From Bremia lactucae (Eukaryota > Oomycota > Peronosporomycetes > Peronosporales > Peronosporaceae), in contig NW_027152031.1 of NCBI RefSeq assembly GCF_004359215.1, positions 1,059,561-1,123,560 of the forward strand: a DNA stretch of 64,000 nt, in the 5' to 3' direction. The notes under the pieces are model-generated. The model saw nothing but the letters and a program-made list of their open reading frames with translations, was not told the DNA's origin and searched no databases. Shown here piece after piece: positions 52,641 to 62,098 of this stretch. Both the position numbers and the translations under genes were made by a program. Within the stretch, counting starts at the first letter, position 1; each line of letters begins with the position of its first letter.

Positions 52641-53444
52641 GGACCCTTATCTTCTTCGTAGGCTTTTTTTTAAGTCATCAAACAAGGTTGATGACAGAAC
52701 ACTTGAAATGAGTGTTGCAACAGTGGGATTATTTTCACTGTTGGAACGCGCAGCCGGCTCGAAATCGGGTCGGCATGGAATGGTCTGTCTTGATCTGCAA
52801 TCGCGAAGATGGGCGATTGCATCAAGCTTTGCTTGATACCTTCGAAGGAATGCCGACAATCGGCGATCCATAGCGTTTTATCGTCTTTTTTTCAAAGACA
52901 AGAGAGATGAACTGTCATCTCGGCATAATTGCGGAAGTACTTATGCAAATACGCAGGAACTTTCCAAGTCCCTTGACATCGACTGGAACTGACCATCGGT
53001 AAATGCCTTGATCTTTTCGGGATCAGGGCGCACGCCGTGTTTACCGACGTTGCACCCAAGAAGTGGTATTTCGCTTGCAGCGAATATGAACTTCTTGAGA
53101 TTTGCGTACAACTTATGCTTTAGAATAAACGTGACTTTAAGGAACTCCCACGTCCGTCTTTCCGTCATAAGTCCGGCTATAGACGAATACACCGTTAATA
53201 ACTCAGAGCGAATTCTCGCACCGGTCTCAACAGATTCGTTACGCATCTATCGAATGTTGCACTAAGCCCCATATGGCATTACTAGCCATTCCCAGAGCAT
53301 CCCACTGGGAGTGCTCACTGCTGTGTACGGGATGTCTTGTTCTCGCATAAGGATCTGATAAAATCCATCCATCAGATCCATAAACGATAAGATGGTACTC
53401 TTAGACATGCCATCTATGATTCCGTATTTTCTAGGTATCGGTGT
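52641..53444 (-). pseudogene. pol: RT remnant of B1; active site and RNase H deleted
   Basis: MLWEWLVMPYGA-like text (~53310-53270) leads to a damaged YFDD region (SELLTVYSS where B4 has SYFDDVFVHS, ~53190). Then LYANLKKFIFAASEIPLLGC (53116-53057). At ~52780 the RNase H start (IADQDRP, on the minus strand) joins directly to the tether (CRPDFEPAARSNSE). A deletion of roughly 330 bp thus removed the RNase H catalytic core. Confidence 0.7.
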
Positions 53445-54113
53445 TTAAGCCGGTACCGTTGCAGCATTCAGTTTATTGAATGCGTGGACTATCCGCCACC
53501 CTCCTGTGGCCTTTCGCACACAGAAGGTCAGAGAGCTATGTGGGGAGGTTAACTTCCTCACATATCCCGCTTTCAATCGATCGATAAATTCTTTATCGAT
53601 CGCAAGTACTTGTTCACGAGGCAGTGACCACTGCTTCATGACACAGTACTTCGAGTCCATATTGAGCTTGATCTCATGTCGAGTGCCTTTATCCTTAGGG
53701 AACTCGCATGGAACTGTTTCAGGGAATACATCCTTAAATTCAATCAAATCCGTGTATAAAGGATTTGTCTTACGATACTCCCAGTATTGACTAATATATA
53801 TCTCGATCCGAGTCTTCACATCGGGGACACTTTCGTCCATCGATGAGCTGCTGAGAACCCGTTCGTTCTCTGCAATAATAATCGCTGACCAAATATCGTT
53901 CACGTATTCGTCCTCTGTGACGAGAACGCAGATTTGCTTGATTTTACCACTATGCAGATCTCTCAAGAACCGCTTAACTTCTAGGGTTGGTACTTGAGTT
54001 ATCTCCGAAGTTAACTTCGGAGGCGCATACAGATCAAAAGTATAAGCGCCTACTCTTGAACCGTTATTATCCAAGACATTTAATGTCTCGGTTTCTTCAT
54101 GGGATTTATCCAC
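53445..54113 (-). CDS. pol: Linker and RT fingers of B1
   Basis: A 222-codon uninterrupted frame: YTFDLYAPPKLTSEITQVPT, EVKRFLRDLHSGKIKQICVL, MDESVPDVKTRIEIYISQYW and LYTDLIEFKDVFPETVPCEF, then the RT start KDKGTRHEIKLNMDSKYCVM, CVRKATGGWRIVHAFNKLNA. It stops before the RT palm. This is the best family B version of this region; B4 has it with a frameshift. Confidence 0.75.
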   Translation of the reverse strand: MDKSHEETETLNVLDNNGSRVGAYTFDLYAPPKLTSEITQVPTLEVKRFLRDLHSGKIKQICVLVTEDEYVNDIWSAIIIAENERVLSSSSMDESVPDVKTRIEIYISQYWEYRKTNPLYTDLIEFKDVFPETVPCEFPKDKGTRHEIKLNMDSKYCVMKQWSLPREQVLAIDKEFIDRLKAGYVRKLTSPHSSLTFCVRKATGGWRIVHAFNKLNAATVPA

Positions 54114-54193
54114 AGGCTGCCGGGGGATTAATCCCTCGGGATTTAGAAGTCTAGTAACTTCTACCGCTTGAGGGGATTTCTCCTCAAATACGT

Positions 54194-54970
54194 GGGGACT
54201 TATTCCCTCAACGTCTTCCGAGCGTGATTGCGCTATCAGTCGGGTCCTCTACGGTCGACTCTCTACTCGATCTAGGATCATCGTGTTGTCCGGTTAAGGC
54301 AACCGGTACCCTTGAATGTCGCCCGCTAGGCGTACATTCATGTCTCAATCCACTCGACTTCTTCAAGTGGTGGACCTTTGGCGCTGCCTGTGCATTCGCA
54401 CAGCCGCCGGCAGCTGACTCCGCAGGGTGATCACTAATCACACTGTGATCTTGTGCAGTCGTAGAAACGCCCGTACCACAAGTGAGGCCATCGCACTCAC
54501 TCGTAGTACATCCACACGCTTGTGGACGCTCCAAGACGTTTATCAAATGGCCATCTGATGAACAAGTGGCAGGCATCTTTACGGATCGATGCTGCCAGCT
54601 GATCCTTGGCTCGTATTTTCTGAGCCAAGGTAAACCTAGGATGACATGAATTTGTTAGTTAAATCCCAGTACGATGTAATCATCATCGTACTGTAGATCT
54701 TTTAACATTTTGTAAAATTTCACTACGCGTTTCATTACTGTTATCGATGCGCCTGTCGCTAGACGCACTGTCATCCTCGTTGGAGGGATGTCGCGCTCAA
54801 CATACTTGAGCCTACGACCCTCCCTCTAGTGACTGGCGACGAATAAAGTTATTCAACGCTCCGCAGTCCTCTAGGGCTCTAAGTGACAAATCATTTGTCA
54901 CTTTTAACTTCAAGGTGATGAGGGATCCCTCATCACCAGGTGCAGAGACACATAATGATTGTGTGTCTGG
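54194..54970 (-). repeat. pol: 777-bp block identical to 36653-37429 (protease-linker of B1)
   Basis: Contains the DCGA protease box (~54876-54841), the frameshifted second half of protease and the linker frame 54576-54208 (MPATCSSDGHLINVLERPQA). It also matches B2 (60056-60535, opposite strand) over 480 bp up to the N. Flanking sequence differs from B3 at once on both sides. Confidence 0.8.
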
Positions 54971-56051
54971 CGCCACTATAGTCAAGAGATTTGCAAATTC
55001 TCTTGAGGTTGCTGGATCGGTAGGGCGTTGCGCTCCTACTGACCCCGAACGTTATGTGCCAGTCCGCCTCGTTGTTGCGAATTTGCAACAATGTCGGACA
55101 CGCGACCGTTGCTCTTTTCGCATTCGGCCCTGAATTACGTTCAGTACCTCTCGGTACTGGGCGTGGGGCACTACACTCATAAGCCTAGTGTCCTAACTTT
55201 TGACAGCGATTGCATTTCTGCAATCCCTTATTGTTCGAAAAGCGAGGTTTCTCGCATTCGACATAAGAGAGGTCCATAGGTTCTGGACCTCCAAGCTCGT
55301 TTCGTCTTAAAGGACGATACGATGACGAACTAGCTTGAGCATCTCTCAAGCTAAAGTCCTACTGTTCCGCAACGGATATTGCTTCTTCAAGCGTATCCAT
55401 TTTTAAGCGGAACAGGTGGGTCTTTACGAGACCATCCGTAAAACCAGGCATGAACACCGTAATCAACGTGTGTTCATGGACTGGGTCATTTGTAATACAA
55501 CTCGCTAAGAGTCGTATGTGCTGGGCATAAGCGTGAACATCACGCTCGCCTTACTTGAGTTTCAGAAGCTCAGAACTCAATCCTAGGCGGTTCAAACGTC
55601 TGTTTGAGCCGGGCTTGAATAGCCTCAAGCGACCCAAAGACATATGTGTCGCGCAACTTAAGGCCAAATGCCCAAGTTTTGGCACGACCTGTCAAATTTG
55701 ATTGAGCGAATGCGACTTGTATTTGCTCGTCGACAATGTGACGAGGCCTTATGCATCATCCAATCGACGAACCGTCTTAAGAGTCTTCTTTGACTCCCCT
55801 ATACTTAGAGATGTGTCAATCAGTAAGGTTTCGGGACGACGCGTGTGCGTCATCCCAGGTACAGGGCTCTGAACCTGATGTAACCTCAACAGTTCTGCCT
55901 GTTGAGAGCCTTGCTGATTAAGCAAGGCCACCTTCTCCTTCGCATCGTCAAGTTTGTTTTGTTTGAACTTGGCGATGGCTGAATGCAGGGCAGCTCTGTC
56001 CAAACCGGACAGCATGGCCAAGATGGCATCGCTCCCTATGGTCAAACTCAT
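54971..56051 (-). pseudogene. gag: gag of B1
   Basis: The ATG at 56051 opens 100 codons: MSLTIGSDAILAMLSGLDRA, KEKVALLNQQGSQQAELLRL and PVPGMTHTRRPETLLIDTSL. A broken capsid region follows. The knuckle reads CNRCQKLGH, stop (TAG), AYEC at about 55215-55175. B2 has the same TAG, so both descend from an already defective copy. Confidence 0.7.
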
Positions 56052-56067
56052 TCGTTCGACCGCACTC

Positions 56068-56478
56068 CTTTCTGTACAAGTCCACTTCGCACTGCTTCAG
56101 TGCGAGTGGTGCCTCACGTCACTTAACGTACACTAGTGCGTGCAGAGGAATTTACTTAAAATACTTGTATTAAAGAGGGTTAAAAGATAACTGTGTTTAA
56201 TATTAAGCTCTTTTGTTTCCATCTATCTAATACTAACTTAATTATAAACTAAAATACAAAAAACCTGTAGTAAAATCTTATCCGTCTCTATCTTTGCGCG
56301 CGTCCAGCGCTGACTGGGCCACGGAGAAAGTCGATATAATGGCCTATATCTACCAATGGATAAGCTTTCCGAATATTACTACGTAAAGAAATTTTCTCCA
56401 AATATTATCTACCTTTTGATTAATAAATTAATATACAACCTTTAAGTGTTAATTTCATGTAACGAAAAACCCGTTACA
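56068..56478 (-). repeat. 5' LTR of B1, 3' end deleted
   Basis: On the minus strand it starts TGTAACGGGTTTTTCGTTAC. The last ~30 bp, the spacer, the PBS and part of the gag leader are missing; gag leader sequence (CACTCCTTTCT on the plus strand) joins at 56067. Confidence 0.8.
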
Positions 56479-57754
56479 GGAAATGTATAAGAAACACGTT
56501 ATTAGCGGCGTTTCATTCCCACCACGCTACTCCAAAAGCTATTTATATGACATAGCACAGGGACTAATGTATGGCTTGCATTGAAAGGCTAAATAAACAC
56601 CATATTCACCTTTAGGGGCTTCAATGACAGTGTAAGTTTCTCCACAGACCGGCAAAGTCACGTTAATACTGCATATCTAACTGCGGCGAAAACGAAATCG
56701 TAGACGTTCCGTAGGAACGGATTTTTTATTACTATTGGTCGACGTTCTGAGTGCTTATAATTCACCGATCAGAAAACTTTCAATATGTGGTTCTGCGCCG
56801 CCCCAACTATGCTGGACATTCAACTTCAATCGGAAATATGTACCCGCCTTCTTACGAATAGAGCTACGGCATGATGCCTCTGTATATGTAGGAGAATTTG
56901 GCGAGGGCAACCGACTCACAACCTTATTTATTTATCATTGCACTTGAGGCTTCGAACTAACACTTTTAAAGTGGCTCGGTTTCGACGTGGGACTGTGTGT
57001 TCCACGCAGGGCACCACAATGGACCTCTAAAATTCCACGATATGTCGATGCTACGAACATTGACCGGCCATAGATAAATTTGTTACTGCCACCAACTTAC
57101 TGCTAAACCACCAGAAATCGCTAGCGTTATATTACTTTCAGAGAGCGTGTTCCCGAATACGCGTTGATCAGGAACAATTGACTTAATTGCTTAGCGCGAT
57201 AGGTAAGCCCGATAGGTGTGCAATACGTCCAATTCGATTTTGTATATCAGATACGAAGCCCTACTATAAAATGCTGGCGCATAACACCAGCATGGCTTCC
57301 GCATGAGTAGCATTAGCTCAGTCAGGAGATCCAGTCAGTGCCTGATTAGGCGTTTTGCCGTGTGGCTCCTGCTCTCACCTTTCTTGAGGCAGACCATTGC
57401 TTTGTCTATAAGACGGTAAAACACGTGATCAATAGGTTGCTCGATGATTCGGACCCGCGAACATCGCTACGTTTGCATTTTTAATCGCTGCTATCACGGT
57501 CACTTTTTATATTATCATAACACTGGCCACGTGGACGGCATTGGCCCGTGAGTGCGAGCTAGCGAAATATCTTCTGCCACGCCGTGGCTGGCAGGTCGCC
57601 TAAAATGATTTAATTTTTCAGCGAGATTTTCAGTTATTAGGGTGTAACTAAAGACGTATCTATCGTGGCGATGCCACTTTTGCTGACATTGCTCACACTA
57701 ATCAAAACATGGGCCCGGATCCGTCACGCTATTTAGGCAGGAAGTTTAGAAGAT
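56479..57754. other. Unassigned DNA between B1 and C5
   Basis: About 1.3 kb without LTR or pol similarity that I can see. Plus frames at 56735-56947 and a short reading near 57375-57480 (DHCFVYKTVKHVINRLLDDS) could be gene scraps but are not recognisable. Confidence 0.5.
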
Positions 57755-58330
57755 TTAAAACGCGTCGCTGCTATCACAATCTGCGGCAAAGCCGCAGTTT
57801 TAGGCGCAAAAGCACCTGGTAAGGTCCCTGACTCGGCTTAAGCGAGACAACGTGGATCGCTGCTCGGAAGATATAGTGTGCACGCTAGGCCACTTGAAGT
57901 TACAACCGTAAATGTCCGATAAAACGTGGACGTAATTTCGTCAAGGAGACCGCCGACACTACAATAGTAGGTAGGTTCTTAGCGTTTAGCAAGATTCAGT
58001 CACCAACCGCAAAGGAATAATAAAGCTTCGGTTTTAAGATCTGCTTGTTCCTTTAAAATCTTGGCGATCGGCTATTGCGTCGTTCATTCGTAATACTATA
58101 TATTGCGTCGCGTGAAGCTCTAAACCTGCTTGTGAACAGTGACACGGCTGAGATCAGCAAGCTGTTCGGAGATGTCTCCTCCACCAAGCCTTTGGTAGCT
58201 TTAGTGGAACGCACGGGTGTGTCAGGGCGTTTACATCGAATAAGTATATCAGTAGATGCATAAACAACGTCGTTCAATGCAGACTCAACAATAGCCAGCA
58301 TTGAGTTCCAACGCTTGGGTGCTGCATCGT
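57755..58330 (-). pseudogene. pol: Integrase fragment C5 (C3 subfamily)
   Basis: The minus strand reads LAIVESALNDVVYASTDILI (58300-58240) and NSLLISAVSLFTSRFRASRD (58163-58110), then NERRNSRSPRF, then a tail equivalent to C3 29560-29830 (KLRPRFIG-like text and CCGCAGATTGTG). It follows C3 (29270-29830) closely at the DNA level. No LTR attached; it ends ~30 bp before the B2 LTR. Confidence 0.7.
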
Positions 58331-58361
58331 ATTTTATTCATTCAGTAAATTGGAGCTAATG

Positions 58362-58800
58362 TGTAACGGGGTGTATCGTTACATGAAATTAACCCTAATG
58401 GTTGTTAATTAATATATTATCTAAAAGGTAGATAATATTTGGAAAATATTACTTCATATAGTAATGCTCGGAAATCTTATCCATAAATAGGTAAAAGCCT
58501 TTATATCTATTTATCCCGCAGAATAATCAGCTGTAAACGTAAACAAAGGGAGACAGATAAGATTTCAATTGCATGTTTAATATTGGTTTATAGTTAAGTT
58601 AGCATTAACAGATAGAAAGAAGAGAAACTTAATGATATTAGTACAATTATCATTTAACCCTCTTTAAGGTAGTTGTCTTAAAGGGTAGTCTTCCTCTGCA
58701 CGTACTAGTGTACTTCAAGTGACGTAAGGCACCACTCGCAACTGAAGCAGTGCGAAGTGGACTTGTGCTGAAGCAGTACAAGTCGTGGTGCCACGTTACA
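58362..58800 (+). repeat. 5' LTR of B2 (439 bp), best family B LTR
   Basis: Starts TGTAACGGGGTGTATCGTTAC and ends GTGCCACGTTACA; the 6-bp ends TGTAAC/GTTACA are perfect inverted repeats. Confidence 0.9.
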
Positions 58801-58802
58801 CC

Positions 58803-58811
58803 TGGTAGCAC
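58803..58811 (+). other. Primer-binding site of B2
   Basis: TGGTAGCAC after the spacer CC. Confidence 0.8.
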
Positions 58812-58943
58812 TTTGTAGTCCGTCCACTCCCACATTTTTTTTCATCTAACATGGACATAACAGATGATAGTGGGAATACGCATCACGTTTCGCGTAATAG
58901 CTACTCCTTTTAAAGTGACATAGAGAGGAGTGCGGTCGAACGA

Positions 58944-59860
58944 ATGAGTTTGACCATAGGGAGCGATGCCATCTTGGCCATGCTGTCCGGTTTGGACAGA
59001 GATGTCCTACATTCAGCCACCGCCAAGTTCATACAACATGAACTTGACGAGGCGAAGGAGAAGGTAGCCTTGCTGTATCAGCAAGACTCTCAACAGGCAG
59101 AACTGTTGAGGTTACAACAGGTTCAGAGCCCTGTACCTGGGATGACGCACACGCGTCGTCCCGAAACCTTACTGATTGACATCTCTAAGTGTAGGGGAGT
59201 CGAAAAAGACACTTAAAATGGTTTGTCGAGTTGGACGATGCGATAAGGGCACGTCACATCATCGACGAGCAAATGCAAGTCGCATTTGCTCAATCAAATT
59301 TGGCAGGTCGTGTCAAAACTTGAGCATTGTGCCTTAAGTTGCGCGACCCATATGTCTTTGAGTCGCTAGCGGCTTTAAAGGGCGGCTGAAACAGACGTTT
59401 GAACCGCCTAGGACTGAGTTCAGAGCTCGTTCAGAGCTTCTGAAACTCAAGTAAGGCGAGCGTGATGTTCACGCTTATGCCCAGCGCATACGACTCTTAC
59501 CGAATTGTATTTACAAATAACCCAGTCCATGAACACACGCTGATTACGGTGTTCATGCCAGGTTTTACGGATGGTCTCGTAAAGACCCACCTGTTCCGCT
59601 TAAAAATGGATACGCTTGAAGAAGCAATATCCGTTGCGGAACAGTAGGACTTTAGCTCGAGAGATGCTCAAGCTAGTTCGTCATCGTATCGTCCTTTAAG
59701 ACGAAACGAGCTTGGAGGTCCAGAACCCATGGACCTTTCTTACGTCGAATGCGAGAAACCTCGCTTTTCGAACAATAAGCGATTGCAGAAATGCAATCGC
59801 TGTCAAAAGTTAGGACACTAGGCTTATGAGTGTAGTGCCCCACGCCCAGTACCGAGAGGT
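58944..59860 (+). pseudogene. gag: gag of B2
   Basis: The ATG at 58944: MSLTIGSDAILAMLSGLDRD, HSATAKFIQHELDEAKEKVA and QQAELLRLQQVQSPVPGMTH, to a stop at 59214-59216. Capsid fragments follow: MPSAYDSYRIVFTNNPVHEH, TLITVFMPGFTDGLVKTHLF (59471-59600). A basic stretch leads to the knuckle CNRCQKLGH-stop-AYEC (about 59793-59842), with the TAG shared with B1. Two frameshifts separate the parts. Confidence 0.75.
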
Positions 59861-60535
59861 ACTGAACGTAATTCAGGGCCGAATGCGAAAAGAGCAACGG
59901 TCGCGTGTCCGACATTGTTGCAAATTCGCAACAACGAGGCGGACTGGCACATAACGGTCGGGGTCAGTAGGAGCGCAACGCCCTACCGATCCAGCAACCT
60001 CAAGAGAATTTGCAAATCTCTTGACTATAGTGGCGCCAGACACACAATCATTATGTGTCTCTGCACCTGGTGATGAGGGATCCCTCATCACCTTGAAGTT
60101 AAAAGTGACAAATGATTTGTCACTTAGAGCCCTAGAGGACTGCGGAGCGTTGAATAACTTTATTCGTCGCCAGTCACTAGAGGGAGGGTCGTAGGCTCAA
60201 GTATGTTGAGCGCGACATCCCTCCAACGAGGATGACAGTGCGTCTAGCGACAGGCGCATCGATAACAGTAATGAAACGCGTAGTGAAATTTTACAAAATG
60301 TTAAAAGATCTACAGTACGATGATGATTACATCGTACTGGGATTTAACTAACAAATTCATGTCATCCTAGGTTTACCTTGGCTCAGAAAATACGAGCCAA
60401 GGATCAGCTGGCAGCATCGATCCGTAAAGATGCCTGCCACTTGTTCATCAGATGGCCATTTGATAAACGTCTTGGAGCGTCCACAAGCGTGTGGATGTAC
60501 TACGAGTGAGTGCGATGGCCTCACTTGTGGTACGG
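59861..60535 (+). pseudogene. pol: Protease and linker start of B2
   Basis: LRALEDCGALNNFIRRQSLE (60124-60183) holds the catalytic Asp with Cys for Ser. The second half is frameshifted (RLATGASITVMKRVVKFYKM-like text at 60240-60300, VILGLPWLRKYEPRISWQHR at 60362-60420). The linker begins MPATCSSDGH. Sequence stops at the N. Confidence 0.7.
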
Positions 60536-60536
60536 N
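60536..60536. other. Single N joining B2 to A4
   Basis: TACGG-N-GTGAGAAG joins family B linker to the middle of the family A antisense ORF. It is likely a contig join rather than a natural junction. Confidence 0.8.
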
Positions 60537-61430
60537 GTGAGAAGAAACAGGGGGTACAGTACCACCCATGATTTCTTTCACACGCAAACGGGCGAAATTA
60601 ATTCGCTGCGACCGCTGTTTCATCGCATCGGAATGCGGATGAATGCGGCGCAGGAATTCCGCCTCGTATTGGTCGGGCGTTTCATTTGAACGCAACACGA
60701 CCGGGATCGGGAAAATACGCCCAAGCGATTTTCCCTGAGCCCTCCATGATTGAAAGACGCCATAATAATTATGTGCGTCTACAAGAGCGCGCTCTAGGAG
60801 CGACGCTCTTCCGTTTAAACGAGGCCATTTAGGTGGAGGGGGCATCTTTGGCATGCCACCCGTCACATAGCCACGTTCCAAATGACTGGCTTGTGACACC
60901 GATTGAGCACGTTCACGTGTCATCGGCGGAGCTTTAGGCTCCGAATCCTCTAAGCCAGAACCATTATGGATTATGATCTGAGCATAAGGCGTTGTAGTTA
61001 TACCCAACGGAGAAGCGGCTGCGCCTTTATGGGCTGCGCTCTCATTAGTTGTCGCTGCACTATCCAGCGCAGACGACGAGACAGCATGCGTAAATGCTGC
61101 TGTCTCCATGTTGTGAGCCATGAGAGAAGTTTGGATGGGCAATAATACGCCATCATCCTTCCTCATGAGCTCGTTGTCCGCATCACTACTATGAGGTGAC
61201 GGCAACGGTGTCGACTCATTGTAGTCGACAATGAGCGACGGATCAAAATCATCACTGTTAAAGTGGGATGGATCCTTTAGATCTGTTAACGCGACAGCAG
61301 CACCAGCTGTCGGCGCTTCGACTAAGGCATATGATGCGGCCGGCGAATTAACGCGGCGCGTGCGCTTAGTGTGAGGTTGAGTGGGCGTCTTTGCAGACGA
61401 CCCACCAACGTGGCCCCTTTTAGGTGGCAT
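60537..61430 (-). CDS. Antisense ORF of A4, best-preserved copy, C-terminus lost at N
   Basis: The ATG at 61430 (MPPKRGHVGGSSAKTPTQPH) opens 298 codons with no stop to the N; an upstream in-frame ATG at 61454 also exists. Layout: basic N-terminus with KRTRR at about 22-26 (nuclear-type); a low-complexity Ala/Ser/Asp region at about 30-170 with IVDYNESTPLPSPHSSDADN; then an ordered part with GYVTGGMPKMPPPPKWPRLN, LLERALVDAHNYYGVFQSWR, VLRSNETPDQYEAEFLRRIH and INFARLRVKEIMGGTVPPVS. A2 extends it by ~45 residues. It starts ~130 bp from the LTR and runs against gag-pol. No known family recognised. Confidence 0.7.
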
Positions 61431-61550
61431 CTTTGGCGCCGGGTATGGAAACACGTGCGCTAGAGTGATTGAGTGAACTAGCGGCGTGTAAAGCTGCTCG
61501 CAGTTCCTCTCTCCTCTTTGACGAATTTAAAAATGTAAATTTGTTCTTTA

Positions 61551-61562
61551 AGAGGGGGATGG
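61551..61562 (+). other. Polypurine tract of A4
   Basis: AGAGGGGGATGG precedes TGTAAC at 61563. Confidence 0.8.
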
Positions 61563-62098
61563 TGTAACGGTTTAAAGTTGCCCTAATGTTACACAGTCCC
61601 GGTTGAGTACACTTGGTGTACTTAAGGGGGTGGTCAATTAGTAAATAATAGTAATTAGACCCAGCACTCGGGTGTGGTGCACATTTGTGACCAACCCTTG
61701 TGTATGTGATGCACATGGGTGCATTCACATTAGGAGAGATGGATGACGCCCAGCGTCATCCGTTACGCAAGATATCTGGAAAGATATGCTCGCAATACAT
61801 ATTAAGTGTTATCTATAGGGATGACATTTTGATTGGTAAAAATAGGTATTTATATTTATTCTATGAAATATAAATCAGTCTGAAAACTACTTCCTACTTG
61901 GTAAGTGCGCACGAGGAGACAGATTACCGCTCCCGTGACGACACTTAACCAGAGTACTTAGTGTGTTGGGTGAGGTCGATTACGCGCCCACCACAATTAC
62001 CTCACTACACGCAAGAGAAGCAGGTTAAACGGCTTCGTCGCTGTGATAGGGTGTGTGTCTAAGTAGAACGTGGCCGCATTGCGACGTGCTCGCCTACA
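61563..62098 (+). repeat. 3' LTR of A4 (536 bp)
   Basis: Starts TGTAACGGTTTAAAGTTGCC and ends GCTCGCCTACA, a complete family A LTR. Instead of host flank, B linker codons (TTATACTCTTGATCTGTATG) start within 2-4 bases of its end. Confidence 0.85.

Larger units (their letters stand above)
50595..56478 (-). mobile_element. Ty3/gypsy element B1 (family B), no 3' LTR
   Basis: Minus strand: 5' LTR missing its 3' end (56478-56068), gag, protease, linker, RT with YFDD deleted, RNase H almost wholly deleted (~52780), integrase, chromodomain and plus-strand antisense ORF. It ends at ~50594 against C4. The primer-binding site has been deleted along with the LTR end. It faces B2 head to head across 1.9 kb. 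Confidence 0.8.
58362..60535 (+). mobile_element. Ty3/gypsy element B2 (family B), 5' part
   Basis: 5' LTR, PBS, gag, knuckle and protease into the linker, then cut at the single N (60536), beyond which family A sequence begins. It is the mirror partner of B1. Similarity to B1 rises sharply from about 59640 onward, where the two are nearly identical. Confidence 0.85.
60537..62098 (+). mobile_element. Ty3/gypsy element A4 (family A), 3' end with intact aORF
   Basis: Contains the antisense ORF (minus strand), the polypurine tract and the 3' LTR (plus orientation). The pol end is missing beyond the N. After the LTR, family B sequence (B4) begins without a gap. Confidence 0.8.

Noticed and set aside
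57300..57360. TAGCTCAGTCAGGAGA-like stretch resembling a tRNA D-arm
   Set aside because: No matching T-arm, anticodon stem or acceptor pairing nearby; treated as chance.
61430..62098. Reading the antisense ORFs as gag of separate elements inserted tail to tail
   Set aside because: The adjacent LTR has its polypurine tract on the aORF side and runs in the pol direction. The same geometry recurs in A2, A3, A4, B3, C1 and D, so the aORF belongs to the same element as pol.
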